This document shows, piece by piece, positions 30,784 through 42,400 of a stretch of DNA of 64,000 bases. The stretch comes from Parietichytrium sp. I65-24A. Its lineage: Eukaryota; Sar; Bigyra; Thraustochytrida; Thraustochytriidae. Made by a program: the position numbers and the translations under genes. Each line of letters opens with the position of its first letter. The first letter of the stretch is position 1. The notes under the pieces were generated by a model, which did not search any database, was not told the origin of the DNA, and saw nothing but the letters and a program-made list of their open reading frames with translations. The DNA lies in assembly GCA_012862575.1 (NCBI GenBank), contig BLSF01000043.1, forward strand, positions 1 through 64,000. The letters run 5' to 3'.

Positions 30784-31430
30784 GACTGCTAGTACCAAGG
30801 AATTTGGGTGCCTAGCGGTGAACCCGTCGATGGCCTTGTGTACGGGGATTACTTTGAACCAAAGAAAGTGGCGAGTATGACGAAAGACGGAACTCAAGGA
30901 AGACCAGCCTTTCGGGCAACGTGGGGCAAAAAGGAGTTCGAAAAGTTTTTGGATGGGCTGCTTGTGCATATCGCACAACTTCAGGATGAGACAAAGGGCA
31001 AAATAAGGTACTGGTGGTAGACGGAGCTCCGGAACATGGTGAAACATCTAAGCTGCAAACAATCTTGAAGAGCTTGCCAAACTATGCTGGGTTGAAGTCC
31101 TACTTTGATTCCACAGGTGGGGACATCATGATGTTGAAAACTCCGCCAAATTCTCCTCGGCTGAATCTCTGCGAATACTACAATCGAACTTTGCGTGGGC
31201 TTGCGAACAAGATGCGAAACAAATGTCCTTACGAAAAAGACTTGCTGAAGGAGTGGGGCCATGGAGAGAAGCTTGAGTCTCGCATCTCAGTTCTTACCTG
31301 TATCCTGAAGGAGTGTCTCGGAGAGCTTCGTGCTCGTCACGCGAATATCGGCGCAGTTGACCGTATGAAGCAGTTTTTCAAGAAAGTTGTTGAAGCAGAT
31401 GGGTACCTGGACTATCACGACCCAATGTGA
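30784..31430 (+). pseudogene. Broken Tc1/IS630-like DDE transposase
   Basis: Frame 1 (from about 30793) reads WVPSGEPVDGLVYGDYFEPKK... to a stop at 31018-31020. The next part lies in another frame from about 30993: KVLVVDGAPEHG (second acidic residue and His), then LKTPPNSPRLNLCEYYNRTLR (third acidic residue and the PxSPxLN motif of DDE_3 transposases), ending at 31430. The two parts join only with a one-base shift near 30990-31005. The N-terminal DNA-binding part and the first catalytic Asp region are missing or behind a stop (30790-30792). It is therefore a dead copy of a Tc1/mariner/IS630 superfamily element. I could not find terminal repeats. Confidence 0.8.
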
Positions 31431-31747
31431 CTCGTCTCGACAATATTGGGGGCCGCAGAGCGACCAGAGCACGCTGTGGGTGCTTCCCAAGAACCCGTGC
31501 ACCACTCTCACCGTAGCGAACAAAACGAACCTTAGAATTCTATGCTTATACCGGACAAATTCCCTTGTAAAATTAGAAGGGGGGCCTCAAGCTGGCGCAA
31601 TTGACCTGACAATAAAATCCCCAAAATGGGCGGTCAGATGTTGGTCGAGACGAGATTGCTTTTTCACCGACCGAAAACGTCAAAAAATTTCCAAAAGAAC
31701 TAGAATTCAGCATCGATATTTCACATCATAGTAGTCTATTCGATGAC

Positions 31748-32611
31748 TCACTCAATCATCCACTGATTGAAAGTCATCCACATGCTTCTGTAAAGCTCCA
31801 TTCCTTCGCTCGAGTTGGTGTGACGCATCGCCTTGCGGAACTCAATGAGAAGCGAGGAGAGAGCCTGATTCAGCTCCTCGAGGATAGGGTTTTCGAATAA
31901 AGTGTCGTCCAAGAGCAATGAGTCAGACATTCTCATCATCTCCGCCGAGTACCTAGTGTACTTGGCTTGAGCGCTTGGCTGTTGCTTGAGTGCGGATGCG
32001 CGAGCAGTGGTGCCGCTTACGCCAACTCGCTGGGGTGCGCCTGCTCCGCCCTGCGGAGGCTTAGCCACGAAGGATTTCCTCCAGTACATGCGAAAGTTTT
32101 CTAGTGTCTGGCGGTCCTGGCAGAGGTTGTCGATGACACGAAGCGCGTCCTTGTAGTCGGTCATTTGCGTTGCGCTGTCGAGCATGCGCTCCAAAAGATC
32201 CTGCGCTGCCCTTGCCTCCTCGTAGTACATATTTCTCCGTGTCACGCGGGTTTCCACAATTTTGATCAGAGCGACAGCGAAATTGAAGCGCTTTTCCAGA
32301 CCGTTTTGCATATCCCTCAACCTCTTTTGCAGTCTGCCGAGCTGGATGAACTTGGCTTGGATGTGAAGCGGCTCGTCCGATGCCGCCTTGCGCTGGTTGT
32401 GAAACACTTTATCGATGAATCTCTGCCACAGCGACGTCCGCTCTGCCTTGGCCACCACCTTGCCATACTGTACCCGATGCTGCTGGCTGAACGCCTCCCA
32501 AGAGCGTCTTCGCTGGGTCTCGCGCCAGTTCATATCGCTCTTCGCGCCAATCGACCCCAGGTGGTGGCTCACCACGGACACCTTCCTAACATTCTGCTTT
32601 GGATAGCTCAT
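31748..32611 (-). CDS. Hypothetical helical protein, 287 aa
   Basis: ATG 32611. Residues ~30-190 are long charged, amphipathic helices (for example LQKRLRDMQNGLEKRF, EEARAAQDLLERMLD) that could form coiled coils. A Gly/Ala/Ser/Gln-rich flexible loop (~188-215) follows, then another helical part (~220-287) ending WMTFNQWMIE. There is no signal peptide, membrane segment or recognisable catalytic motif. I do not recognise the family. Coding support comes from the single clean frame, ATG start and coherent composition. Confidence 0.7.
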   Translation of the reverse strand: MSYPKQNVRKVSVVSHHLGSIGAKSDMNWRETQRRRSWEAFSQQHRVQYGKVVAKAERTSLWQRFIDKVFHNQRKAASDEPLHIQAKFIQLGRLQKRLRDMQNGLEKRFNFAVALIKIVETRVTRRNMYYEEARAAQDLLERMLDSATQMTDYKDALRVIDNLCQDRQTLENFRMYWRKSFVAKPPQGGAGAPQRVGVSGTTARASALKQQPSAQAKYTRYSAEMMRMSDSLLLDDTLFENPILEELNQALSSLLIEFRKAMRHTNSSEGMELYRSMWMTFNQWMIE

Positions 32612-34421
32612 TTTCCTGCCTTTAACTTTCTTTCAATTGAACTGCTGCGAGAAACGCGCTTCCTTGCCTCGGCTTGACTTGTGCTGTTTCGATCTTTCGA
32701 CACTCGCGAGTACTGGGTTTGTTTGTTTGCTTGCGTTGAGCTTCTCAGCTGATGGTGAATTGAGTGATTGCCGAAGAGACAAGAGGCAACTTTCAAATTT
32801 CAAATCTGTCTTCTCAAATCTTTCACGGTGAGCTCCTCGCGCCAGTGAATGAGTTATGGGACTGTATTTGGGGTTGCCGCGTACTCAGGACTACCACTAT
32901 AGTATCACAATGAATGAAAGTGCGTTGCTCAGCGGAGAGAGCAGCAACTTGCGGTCCACACGAACCTAACCAAGCGTAGACCCGACTAACTTTGTGCATA
33001 AGTCGGAAACAATTCCGAGATCGTTCCATGCCTGTGTGAATTTGTATTTTGTGAACTTTCGCCTCTTTCGCCACCAAACGACGAACCACCCAGCCACACT
33101 TGGAGAGAGTACTCGCGGTCACTGAGTACGTGCTGCGGAGCTTGCTCTTCAGCATCCTCCCTCCACTCATCCCCACCTCGCTCCTCTTCGCCTTCTCAGC
33201 TTCCTCGGCACAGACTAAGTTAGCTCGTCTACAGAGCTGGACGAGAAACGCTTCTCGACAAGTTACTCACACCCATCTTATCCGATCTTGACCTTCTGAC
33301 GGTAGCCGTGATATGCCGTGGATATCATGCTGGCAATCGAATTCATCAAATTCATCGTTCAGAGATGTTCAGAGATCACTTGTACCGTGAGTATCCGTGA
33401 GTGACGAGACTCAACAAGTTGCATCCGATCCAGTGCACCCGACCGGGGTGTATGATGTCACCGCAGTCCGCAGGCCCAAAGCCCTTCGAACATTTAACAT
33501 CCGAGATCAGAAGCCATTCACTTTGAGTCAATTTTCAATTGAACAGAAGTAAAAAGGAACGAATTCGGAAATAAGCGATGACCCACACACTCTCTTAGCA
33601 GTCTCAGCAGTCTCAGCTCCGACTCTCGACGTGTGAATGAATGAATGAATGTATGAATGAATGAAAATGAACGAATGAAATGATGATGAATGGCTGAATG
33701 ACAAGAATTATGAATTATTGGCTGCAAATAAGTCTGCACTAGTTTGAGTACCGCATTCTCTGTAACTCCTGGCGAAGACTACGCTCTCATATACTCTTCC
33801 ACATAGCGTCTGCTCACATTTACGCGGGAGAGCCAGATCTCACATGTGCGCGGCCGCTTAGGAGTGCGCCTATTCGCCGTAAGAGTGGTGGGGAACACAC
33901 TTTTTTCCAGCGCATTAGAGGTGCATAGACGAAAGTGTAAGGCAGTGAACGTTGGTGAGCGACGGACTTGAGATTGGGTTTGGCGAGTTTTTGGGGCAAT
34001 TTTGATAGGAATTACTGTCAATTGATGTCAATTGATTGGGATTAGAAACGGGTCTTGAGGGGAAAAAAAAGGAGCGCGAAAGAGAAACGCATGCGCCTGT
34101 CAGTGAATGACAAAAAGTGAGAACGAAATGAGCACGAAGCTTACTCCTTCAAGTCTAAAGTCTCATGCAATCCCAGTTCACAGAAAGGAACCCGCGTTGC
34201 TCCCGATCATCATCATCATCAACATTATCATCATGATCATCATGGATGGGGGAAAAAAACTGGACGATAGATAAAGTGCGAGTTGAGTTTGCATAAGCTT
34301 AAAGGCGGACGAGGTGTATACACACACGCAACGCACACACCCTTGGGGTTACTCAGTGGCTCGACTTGGAAAGCGCAAGTGAGAAATGAAACGATGGAAA
34401 TTGCTCGGTCAAAGTGAACAT
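32612..34421. other. Intergenic; simple repeats, no gene recognised
   Basis: Contains (GAAT)n at 33632-33680, an ATC/ATG-rich stretch at 34209-34247 and a CA-rich segment near 34320. Short ORFs show no family resemblance. Confidence 0.55.
33632..33680. repeat. GAAT-type microsatellite, imperfect
   Basis: About ten ATGA/GAAT units with a few substitutions. Confidence 0.9.
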
Positions 34422-37400
34422 CTATTTTCGGGGCTTCGGCTGCTTCGGCTTCGCGTCCTGGGAAGACGTGGGCAGCGATGGGAGTTTTAGGTACGCCATT
34501 GCAGCCTGAGCAAGGTCCTGTTGGCGTTGCTGCTCCTGTTGCTGTTGCTTGGAGGACGCAGTCTTCTTCTCGGTCTTGGATGCCACCACACTCTGTCTCT
34601 CGCGGGCCTTGGTGATGGCTGGGAGCATAAAGTGGACAGCAGTTTTGATCTTTCGAACGTCCTTGGAGATGGTCGTCTGGCCGTTCACGCCACCGCGGTT
34701 CGCACCTGCATAGAGCTTCGCATAACGCTCTCGGGCCTTCTTCCTGGCGTACTCATCCCTCACACGCTGCTTCTCCGCAGAGCGGAGCTCGGTGATGAGC
34801 CCGCGCGTCACGCGACCTCTTGCCAGGGCTTGGATCCGGACGGCAGCTTTTTCGCTCTGCGTGGCTATCCTTTGCCGCGACATCTGTCTCTTCGCTTGAG
34901 ACTTCCTGACGTGGCTTTGAATGCGGACCGCGGCGACATTTGACCGGGAGATGTTCTCGCGCTTTCGCGCAAGGTGGCCGCGGAAGTGCCGGGACAAAAC
35001 CTTTGCTGCTTCAGACCTTTTTGCAGACTCGATCGCCAGCCTTTTTGTCTCCTCCTCTTTCTCCTTCAGGATTTCGCTGTGACGACTTTTGCCACGAGCC
35101 TTGAGCTCTTGTATCTGCATCGCCTTTAATCTCTCCATTTTCTCGCGCTCTTCCTTTTCGCGCTTCTGTTCGCGCTCCATGATTGCTGATGCCTCCTCCA
35201 GCTGCAAGAGCTTTCTGGCGATGTAACCTCGCAGCTGAGCTTGAATCGAAATCACCGCGAGCTCCTCTAAGGTCTGCTGCTGCTGAGCGGACCTCCTCTC
35301 CATGGCTTCGCAGTGCTCCAGGAATCCCCTCCGGGTGGACTTCATACGCGCCACGCTTTGAAGTTTCACCGCTGCGAGATCTTCAAGTTCGCCTTCTTTC
35401 AGATCCTCCAATCTCTTGCCAATCACCAGATGAAAGTTATTTCCTCCCACTTCCTCGAACACTTTGCCTATCTCAGTACCCTCGTCCTCTGTTGGGCTCG
35501 ACTCCCCCGTTGATTCCGGCACGAGAAACCCAGAACGCAAGAGCTCCAGCTGCATCTCGAGATCCCGAATCAGCCTTTGGTCCTCTCTCGTCGCAGCTCC
35601 TCCAGCGCGCTGCACGCGAGCCAGCACCTCCTCCAAATCCTTCTTTGTCTTTGCATGTTTTCGTCTAGCCATGTCGCGCTCGGCAACACCTCCAGAACTC
35701 TTGCTGAATCGGAGAGGGACTCCGCCTTTTCGAACCTTTCGCTCCTCGACTTCTACTACTTTCCGCTCGGATCGGGCGCGGTCAATCGCCTTCGGGTCCA
35801 ACTTTTCCGTCAAAAGTCGGCGATCTTGATCTTCCCCATGTCGCTCGCTTAAACCACCTTCAGCATGACGTTTTCTGAGCGCGTTGTGGAGCTCGGGAAA
35901 CTCGGGGCCATGAGTGTCACGAAACTGGGATAAGATCGTGGAGGCCCCTCCCCGGCTTTCGATGCTCGCGAGTGGGTCTAGACGTTGCATGATGCGCATC
36001 TCAGTAACAAGCTTGACATGCTCCATGTTTCGAATCTGCGGAACCTCCGATAGCAGCACGTCCTCGGCGTCGAAGATCTTTTCTTCCGAACAAAATTCCC
36101 ACGCACTAGCTGCAACATCTGGCACGAGATTTGCTTGCGGTGCGAGACTGTGATCAAAATGGCGATTCTTAAACTCCATAGTCGTGTGAATGTCCTCTAC
36201 CTCCCCCCACAAAGGACTCACCGGCGCAACAATCGCTTTTGTCGGACTTGCTGCGTCGCCTTTCGGATTCTCCCTCACGTTCCCAAGCCCTAGAGCGCCA
36301 GGGTCAAAACGCTTCTTCACTGGAGAAGGACCACGACTTGGCGCGTAACCGTTTGCTTGACCGTCTTTGCCGTCACCATCTATGCCCAGCTCGCACAGCC
36401 CTCCTTCTTGGTCTCCCTCATCATATGTCCGTGCAGATGAAGGACTGAGGAGCCCTTGGTCAGCTTTGAAGTCTTCAAAGCTTTCAAAACCGTCCATATC
36501 TACAGACAGAGAAGGGTTTCTCCGTGCGCTGCTCAACGTCACCTTGGTCACGTCTCGCATGGTGTTGCCGGCTCTCAAACTATCCCGCTTTGATTGCCCT
36601 GGAGAGAGCGCGTCCATGATATCGTGTGCACTCTGCCCACTGTTCAGCCCGCGCCTGATCTGAGCTTTGACCTGTTCCCGCTTGCGATTCTCCTGGACGA
36701 GATCCTTGTCCAGAATTTCTTTCGTCAGGATGTCTTTAACGAAGACATCCCCCGCTCTGCTTAGCAAGAGCAACGGGCTTGCCTCAACGTTTAAGTGCAG
36801 CCATCGCGCAATCAGTTCCTCTGCAGAACAATCAAATCCTTCACCAGCCTCTGCATCTTCCAAGCCGTTCACAAAAGGCGAGGTGTCCTCGGCGGCCCAT
36901 TGACTTTCCTTTCGCCCGGTCAACGGAATTCCGGCAACAAGGAATGACACATCGGTGAGCATCTTCATCATGTAGTTCTCCCCCTTGTACTCAAAAGTGG
37001 CAAGCTTTGGCGTCAAATATCGGCTCAATTCCAATTGCCTCACCGTCTCTCTCCAACCTTTGATCGCAAAAATGACGTCCACCGTTACGAGTCGAAATTT
37101 AGCGATTGCAGAACGCAGAGCACCCTGTAGCTCGTCGACTCTTCGTAATATTGACTTGGCACGATTCTCGCACTGCTCCAAATCCTCTGTGAGCTTTTCG
37201 ATGGTGTCGTCGAGTGAGCTGTGAGTCATTGTGGACAACTCTCCGCTCGCGCTCACAAGGCTGAGGGATACCGAAGAGGACTCGTGCACGCCTTTGGCCC
37301 CCAACCCATGCTGCTTCGAATCCGTTGATCGTCTTGCGCCTTTGGCTCCCTTCTTTGGCTTGCTTGTACTTCGCTCTGCTCGAAACCGCGTAAGGTCTTC

Positions 37401-38582
37401 CGAAAGCTGGTACTGTCGAAGGTATTCGTTTCTGGCTGCTGAAATCGCCGCAGCAAGGTCTGCAAATACCTGTTTCATGTCAAGGAGATTATCCTCCCGA
37501 AGAGCAATATGTTTAAGCACGTCAATTTCCAACAAAAGGAGCTCCCTATCCGCTCCAAGGTGCGGTGTTCTACCGAGCGTATGCTTGGCCGGGGGCTGGC
37601 CCTCTTCCACGATGGCGCCAGTGCCATGGTATTTGGCGTTATTTCGAATCATTTGCTGGCGAGCTTTGTCGTAAGCCTTGCCTTGCTTCGAAAATGCCCC
37701 AAACCCAAGGTCTACGTGCTTCATCCGCGGATCACTTGACCGAATGGTCAGCTGAGTGTGCTCGGACGCCACGGACGCCCGCTCGTCGTAGTCGTCCGTG
37801 TCGATGTTATTACTGCCTGGCATGTGGCGCCTGTCGCCTGCGTTGACTGACGAATGCTGGTCCAGTCCGGTGAGTCCAAAAATACCTCCATAATAGTCTT
37901 CCTCGCGCCCTTCCTCAGAGTCCTCCTCTGCTCCGGCTCCGGGAAACATGGCGCTGGCCGTCCGAGCCGCCGGCAAAGGCTGCTCCCTGTTGCTCGAGTG
38001 CTCGTCTTCTTCTGACGCAGCAAACCCTTGCTGTGTGGCAAACTTGTACAACAGAGAGTTCGGATCGAGCGCATCCAGCGCGGACTGTCCGCCGCCTTGC
38101 TGCGCGTCGATCTCCTCGTCGTAGAACGCATTCAGGTAGCTCCGCACCCCGGAGACATCCTGCGGCTGGCCATCTTTCCGCTGCGGCTTGGCCTTGAGCT
38201 TGGCGCCCATGCCCATGCCCATGGCCGCTTTGCGCGGCGGCGGCGGCACCGGCTCGATCTTGTCAATCTCCTTCTGCACCAAATGCCCGCCCCCTTTGTA
38301 CGGCACCATCGCGCTGCTCCCGCCCGCCGCGACATCTGCCTTCCCGGCATCCATGCCCGTGCCTCGCCAGCCTTCGAACATCCTCGCGCGCCGCATCTTC
38401 GCCTCGCGCAGCATCTTGAACCTCTTCGATGAGGCGCGCTCCTTCCGCGCATGCAAACTATGCAGACCTGCATCGTCCGCGCCTCCGGATGTTCTCGATG
38501 TTATCGATGTTATCGATGCCGTCGACTGCAGCTGCAAACTGCACGCGGCCGCGGACAGCTGCTCGCGCGGCCGACGACCCAT
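34422..38582 (-). CDS. Large IQ-motif, coiled-coil protein
   Basis: Protein of 1386 aa, ATG 38582. The N-terminal ~330 residues are low-complexity and acidic. Residues ~335-400 and ~440-520 are helical (LLLLEIDVLKHIALRED; TIEKLTEDLEQCENRAKSILRRVDELQ). A charged coiled coil covers ~940-1060. Five IQ-type calmodulin-binding motifs follow at about 1065, 1107, 1189, 1214 and 1244 (for example AAVKLQSVARMKSTRRG, AAVRIQALARGRVTRG). The Lys/Gln-rich tail ends PKQPKPRK. Such proteins usually bind calmodulin or centrin at cytoskeletal or ciliary structures; no motor domain is present, so that role is inference. Single exon. Confidence 0.82.
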   Translation of the reverse strand: MGRRPREQLSAAACSLQLQSTASITSITSRTSGGADDAGLHSLHARKERASSKRFKMLREAKMRRARMFEGWRGTGMDAGKADVAAGGSSAMVPYKGGGHLVQKEIDKIEPVPPPPRKAAMGMGMGAKLKAKPQRKDGQPQDVSGVRSYLNAFYDEEIDAQQGGGQSALDALDPNSLLYKFATQQGFAASEEDEHSSNREQPLPAARTASAMFPGAGAEEDSEEGREEDYYGGIFGLTGLDQHSSVNAGDRRHMPGSNNIDTDDYDERASVASEHTQLTIRSSDPRMKHVDLGFGAFSKQGKAYDKARQQMIRNNAKYHGTGAIVEEGQPPAKHTLGRTPHLGADRELLLLEIDVLKHIALREDNLLDMKQVFADLAAAISAARNEYLRQYQLSEDLTRFRAERSTSKPKKGAKGARRSTDSKQHGLGAKGVHESSSVSLSLVSASGELSTMTHSSLDDTIEKLTEDLEQCENRAKSILRRVDELQGALRSAIAKFRLVTVDVIFAIKGWRETVRQLELSRYLTPKLATFEYKGENYMMKMLTDVSFLVAGIPLTGRKESQWAAEDTSPFVNGLEDAEAGEGFDCSAEELIARWLHLNVEASPLLLLSRAGDVFVKDILTKEILDKDLVQENRKREQVKAQIRRGLNSGQSAHDIMDALSPGQSKRDSLRAGNTMRDVTKVTLSSARRNPSLSVDMDGFESFEDFKADQGLLSPSSARTYDEGDQEGGLCELGIDGDGKDGQANGYAPSRGPSPVKKRFDPGALGLGNVRENPKGDAASPTKAIVAPVSPLWGEVEDIHTTMEFKNRHFDHSLAPQANLVPDVAASAWEFCSEEKIFDAEDVLLSEVPQIRNMEHVKLVTEMRIMQRLDPLASIESRGGASTILSQFRDTHGPEFPELHNALRKRHAEGGLSERHGEDQDRRLLTEKLDPKAIDRARSERKVVEVEERKVRKGGVPLRFSKSSGGVAERDMARRKHAKTKKDLEEVLARVQRAGGAATREDQRLIRDLEMQLELLRSGFLVPESTGESSPTEDEGTEIGKVFEEVGGNNFHLVIGKRLEDLKEGELEDLAAVKLQSVARMKSTRRGFLEHCEAMERRSAQQQQTLEELAVISIQAQLRGYIARKLLQLEEASAIMEREQKREKEEREKMERLKAMQIQELKARGKSRHSEILKEKEEETKRLAIESAKRSEAAKVLSRHFRGHLARKRENISRSNVAAVRIQSHVRKSQAKRQMSRQRIATQSEKAAVRIQALARGRVTRGLITELRSAEKQRVRDEYARKKARERYAKLYAGANRGGVNGQTTISKDVRKIKTAVHFMLPAITKARERQSVVASKTEKKTASSKQQQQEQQRQQDLAQAAMAYLKLPSLPTSSQDAKPKQPKPRK

Positions 38583-39458
38583 CCTCTTTCTTGGGTTAGG
38601 TTAGCCTCGCGTGATGTGGGCAGTTGTCAAGTGTCCGCGAGGACGGCTGCGAGCAGATAGAGGAAGGAGCAGGTGTGCCAGCGAGTTTAGAGGCAGGTAG
38701 GCGAGCAGATATAGAATCTATAGAAGTTTGAGCTTGAGCTTGAGCTTGTGCTTGTGCTCGTGTGGCTGGCTCTTCGTTTGTGCAGTTGATGTAGTTGATG
38801 CATGTGTAGGTTCCACTCGAGACGGATGGCAAGTCGATGAATGCAATGTATCGTCTTGTTGATGGTGATGAGTTGAACAGTAGATAGATGGTGTTTGTGG
38901 TTTTACTGGTTCGAACGAAAGTACAACACGTTGCGCATTTTATTTTGCAGTTAATCAAAGGTTTTCGTTTCTTCGCTTCTCGATTGAACAATCTTGCAAG
39001 CCAATCCTCTCTTTCTATCGTTTATTTCGAGTTCTGTTTTGGTTGTTATGATTTTGATAGAGGAAAGAGAATGTGTGCGATAACTTGTTAGGGTTACCTT
39101 TAGCAGGGTCATAGACCTTGAACGGACAAATTTACAGCGGTGATCAAAGAACTGTTCTCCGGAACCCAATTTTTCTATGTTGTACAAAGCAAACAAATCA
39201 AATCAAATCAGATCAATCAAATCAATCATTAATCGATCGATACAATCAGTCGATGCAAGATACGAAAACGGAGATTCCTCTTTCGTTGTTTGGTTTCCGC
39301 GGCCCACGGCCCTCAGCCCACAGCCCACAGCCCACGTGGCAGGTGTAGTAGGTGTGGCCCGAGCAGAGTCTGCGGCGCGGCGACGCAGAAATAGGAAATC
39401 ATTCTGTGAAAGAGTCAAGACCAGATTGGTTTCTGAGTTTAGATTGGAATGGTTTTGC
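38583..39458. other. Intergenic; hexamer and AAATC repeats
   Basis: A (GAGCTT)n run lies at ~38727-38750, an AATC-type run at 39188-39242, and a tandem (CAGCCCA)n at ~39315-39335. No gene recognised. Confidence 0.6.
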
Positions 39459-42400
39459 TTAAAAGCGAACGTTCTGCAGTGATGGCTTGGCCTTGTTGCA
39501 AATCTCGCAATAAAAGTTCGTCTCAGGGTTGAAGAATGTGCACCCTCCAAACGCAGGGTCACACATCCACTTGTCGCTGGGAACGTGCAAGGTTCCCGCC
39601 CATCCGTACCCGCAGACTTCGCAAGACACGTCGCTTGCAAAGTTAATATAGGTGCAATTGGAACACTGCCAGCGTGCATTCTCTCGCTCAAGATCCATAT
39701 CAATACCATCTGTGTCAGCTTTGCTAGCAAGCTCAACTGGAACGCCAAAGCTATCTAGAAAGTGGTTCCAGGAAATTAGTTGCTTCCCGTCAGAGTCAAT
39801 CAACCTAACCACCATGGCAATATCTGCTGGAGAGAACCCAAGACGAAGCTCTTCGAGCAGGCGCTGCATCTCGCTATACGAGAGCGCCCCGTCGTTATCG
39901 CCGTCTGCGCGAGTAAACAAGGACAAGAGATCCACACTCGATTTCGGAGACCGTAGGATTCGCAACAGGGTTGCGGACATCTGCTGCAGCTTTGCCCTTG
40001 CGTCAAGCAGATGCCACTCTTTCTCCTCCGTGAATAGCTTTGCGAGCGGTGTATCACCCCACAGATACTTTTCTCTGCGACGCAAACGCAGACAGTCTTC
40101 AAAGAACAGAATACGGTCTTTGATGGGTGACTGCTCGAACGCTCTCTGCAAAAGATCAATCTCGTGGTCCAAATAGTGCATGTCGTTGTTTACGAACCGG
40201 AAGCAAGTGAGTGCCGTAGGCTTGTCTGATTCGCTGCTGTCATCGACCCCAACGTAGGTGGACGCAAATGTCTTGTCAATTGTGCTTCCATCCTCGATCG
40301 TGATCAAAGAAAAGTCGCTCGTCACAAACCCTTGTCTCGTGTGAAGCACGCGGCGAAGTGTCTCCGCCTCGGCCAACGAAATAGCGCAAAAGTATCTCGG
40401 CAATTGACCTCCTGGGGTCGAACCGGAGGCTGGAAGCCTACTCAAAATACGGTTCCTCATGGCGAAGTCGCTGTCTGAGGCTGGCGCAGTTGCGATCTGC
40501 AGAGCCTTCAAGGCAGCACTATTGGCATCCATCTTCTGTTCCCTCATCAAATCCTGGTGGAGGAGAGGTACGATTCTAGACACCTTAAGTCCAAACGACT
40601 TTGGAACCCACTCCAATATGACTAGAACATTCTTCAGGCGGCGGTCGCCAAGGCCAATCCATCGCGGCCGGAACCAATTGTCCGAAACAAGCAAGTTTGG
40701 TGGAAAAGAGAGCTGCGGCTGACTCTCGCGAACACTGAAGGAGCTCAGGCGGTAGAACGGCGCCTCTCCAACTATGCAAGTAGGCTCCGAGTTGAGGTGG
40801 CTAATGTTCCATGGATTTGCCTGCTCGTCATCCCTCGTGTAGCGGCTGACTTTTTCTTGCTCCTCCTCTGCCTCCTCCTCTTGCTGCTGTTGCTGCTCCT
40901 GTTCGTTTTCATTGACGATCTCCGCTTCTAGTTCTTCCGTTGCAAGGTCTTTGGTGTACCGCACCCGCTCGGCAACGTCCTCGACAAGCCTTTGAGCCTC
41001 CTTCGTTTTGACAAACTCGCCGTTTTCCGCAATCAAGGCCTGCACCTTGTCGTGAAACGGCTGAGGAGACGGGATCTCGTCTGGTACCACAAAACCCACG
41101 GGCTCGCGAAATAGCGTGATACACCGCGCCAACCACTCCGCCTCACTGCCCTTCCCACTGTCGAGGAATCTTCGAAGACGTTCCGTTTTGGTACGCGCCG
41201 ATGTGGCCTCAGGAAGCAGCGGGCTGTGTTGCTTGCAGTCGGCAATGAGCGAGTTGAACGACTCTTTCCTCCAGCAATTGTAAAGCTCCTGAAGGCTCAG
41301 CATGGAGTATTGGATTGTCTCCATCTTCATGGAGTTTATCAACAGCCACGCGGGAACATCCAGCGCGCGGCAATACCAGCTTTCAGCTTGCGCGTCGCCC
41401 CCTTGCTGATCTCCGTACAGCTCGTTCCTTATCAACTGCTCCACCTCTGGAATGAGGTAAAGGTGAATGGTTTGGCCTTGCCCGATACCGCGCATTCGAA
41501 ATGCTCCCTGTGCATAGTCTCGAAAGGTCATGTCTTTCCCGATCGTAACCACCGAGGCTGCATCAGGAGCCTGCTTAATATCCATTCCCGTGGTGTGCAC
41601 CTGGTCATAAAAGGTGAATCTGCGAGATGGGTCCACACCACATTGCGAGAGATGCAAACTTTTGCCAGAAGCTCTTTGCAAGAACATTTTCCGGTCTGCC
41701 CTGTCCAGGTAGACAACACCCTCGAACTTGGATTCCGGGAGGTACTCCAGCAAATAACGAGCCACTTGTTCATTGTCCATGCCTGTGATCAGTGCCCCGG
41801 TATCGATGAGAGCGTGGAACGGCGGATTGCTTGTGGCGACATCCCGCAAGAGACTCTTCGCGGTCCAGTCTTCTTTGCGCTCCAGAGTGACAACCTCGGA
41901 AGAAGACAACACGTGCATGATCTTTCCGTCCGATCCTGGCTCATACAGACATTGGCCCAGGTCGACAGGAAGCAGATTGCTTGGTGTTCCCGAGAATCCG
42001 ATGCGCTTCGAGAACAACATCGAGCTCCCCAACTCGTGACCGCAAGCGCTAATTTTGATGCTTTGAAAATTCATGCATGCGGGAAATACATGCTGGCGAA
42101 GATAATACGTGATCACTTGCTCCTCCTTGCAAAGAACTCGGAAAAGCCGATTGAGCTGCTTTGGGTCATTCACCTGGAAGAGAGGCAGTGGCAGAACAGG
42201 AAGTTGTTCGTCCGCGTCTCCAGACGCGTGCTCTAGCCACTGTCGAAACAACAAACTGGCTGGACGCTGATCTCTTGGCCCCACCTGGCGACTAAAGTCG
42301 GCCTTCAACTGGGTAACGATCGTGCGCACATCCCTTAGCCTCAGACCCTCGTAGCGATAGCCCAGGACGGTCAAACCGATCACGACGTCAGGGTGAGCAA

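Noticed and set aside
34521-38660. Many plus-strand frames opposite the IQ-motif gene
   Set aside because: They are antisense shadows of a high-GC coding region; none shows a domain, whereas the minus-strand frame has clear IQ motifs.
38905-38925. GGTTCGAAC box resembling a tRNA T-arm
   Set aside because: No A-box, acceptor stem or cloverleaf could be built around it.
41226-42236. 336-codon plus-strand frame opposite the giant gene
   Set aside because: It lies entirely opposite conserved ATPase motifs of the minus strand; composition is that of an antisense shadow.
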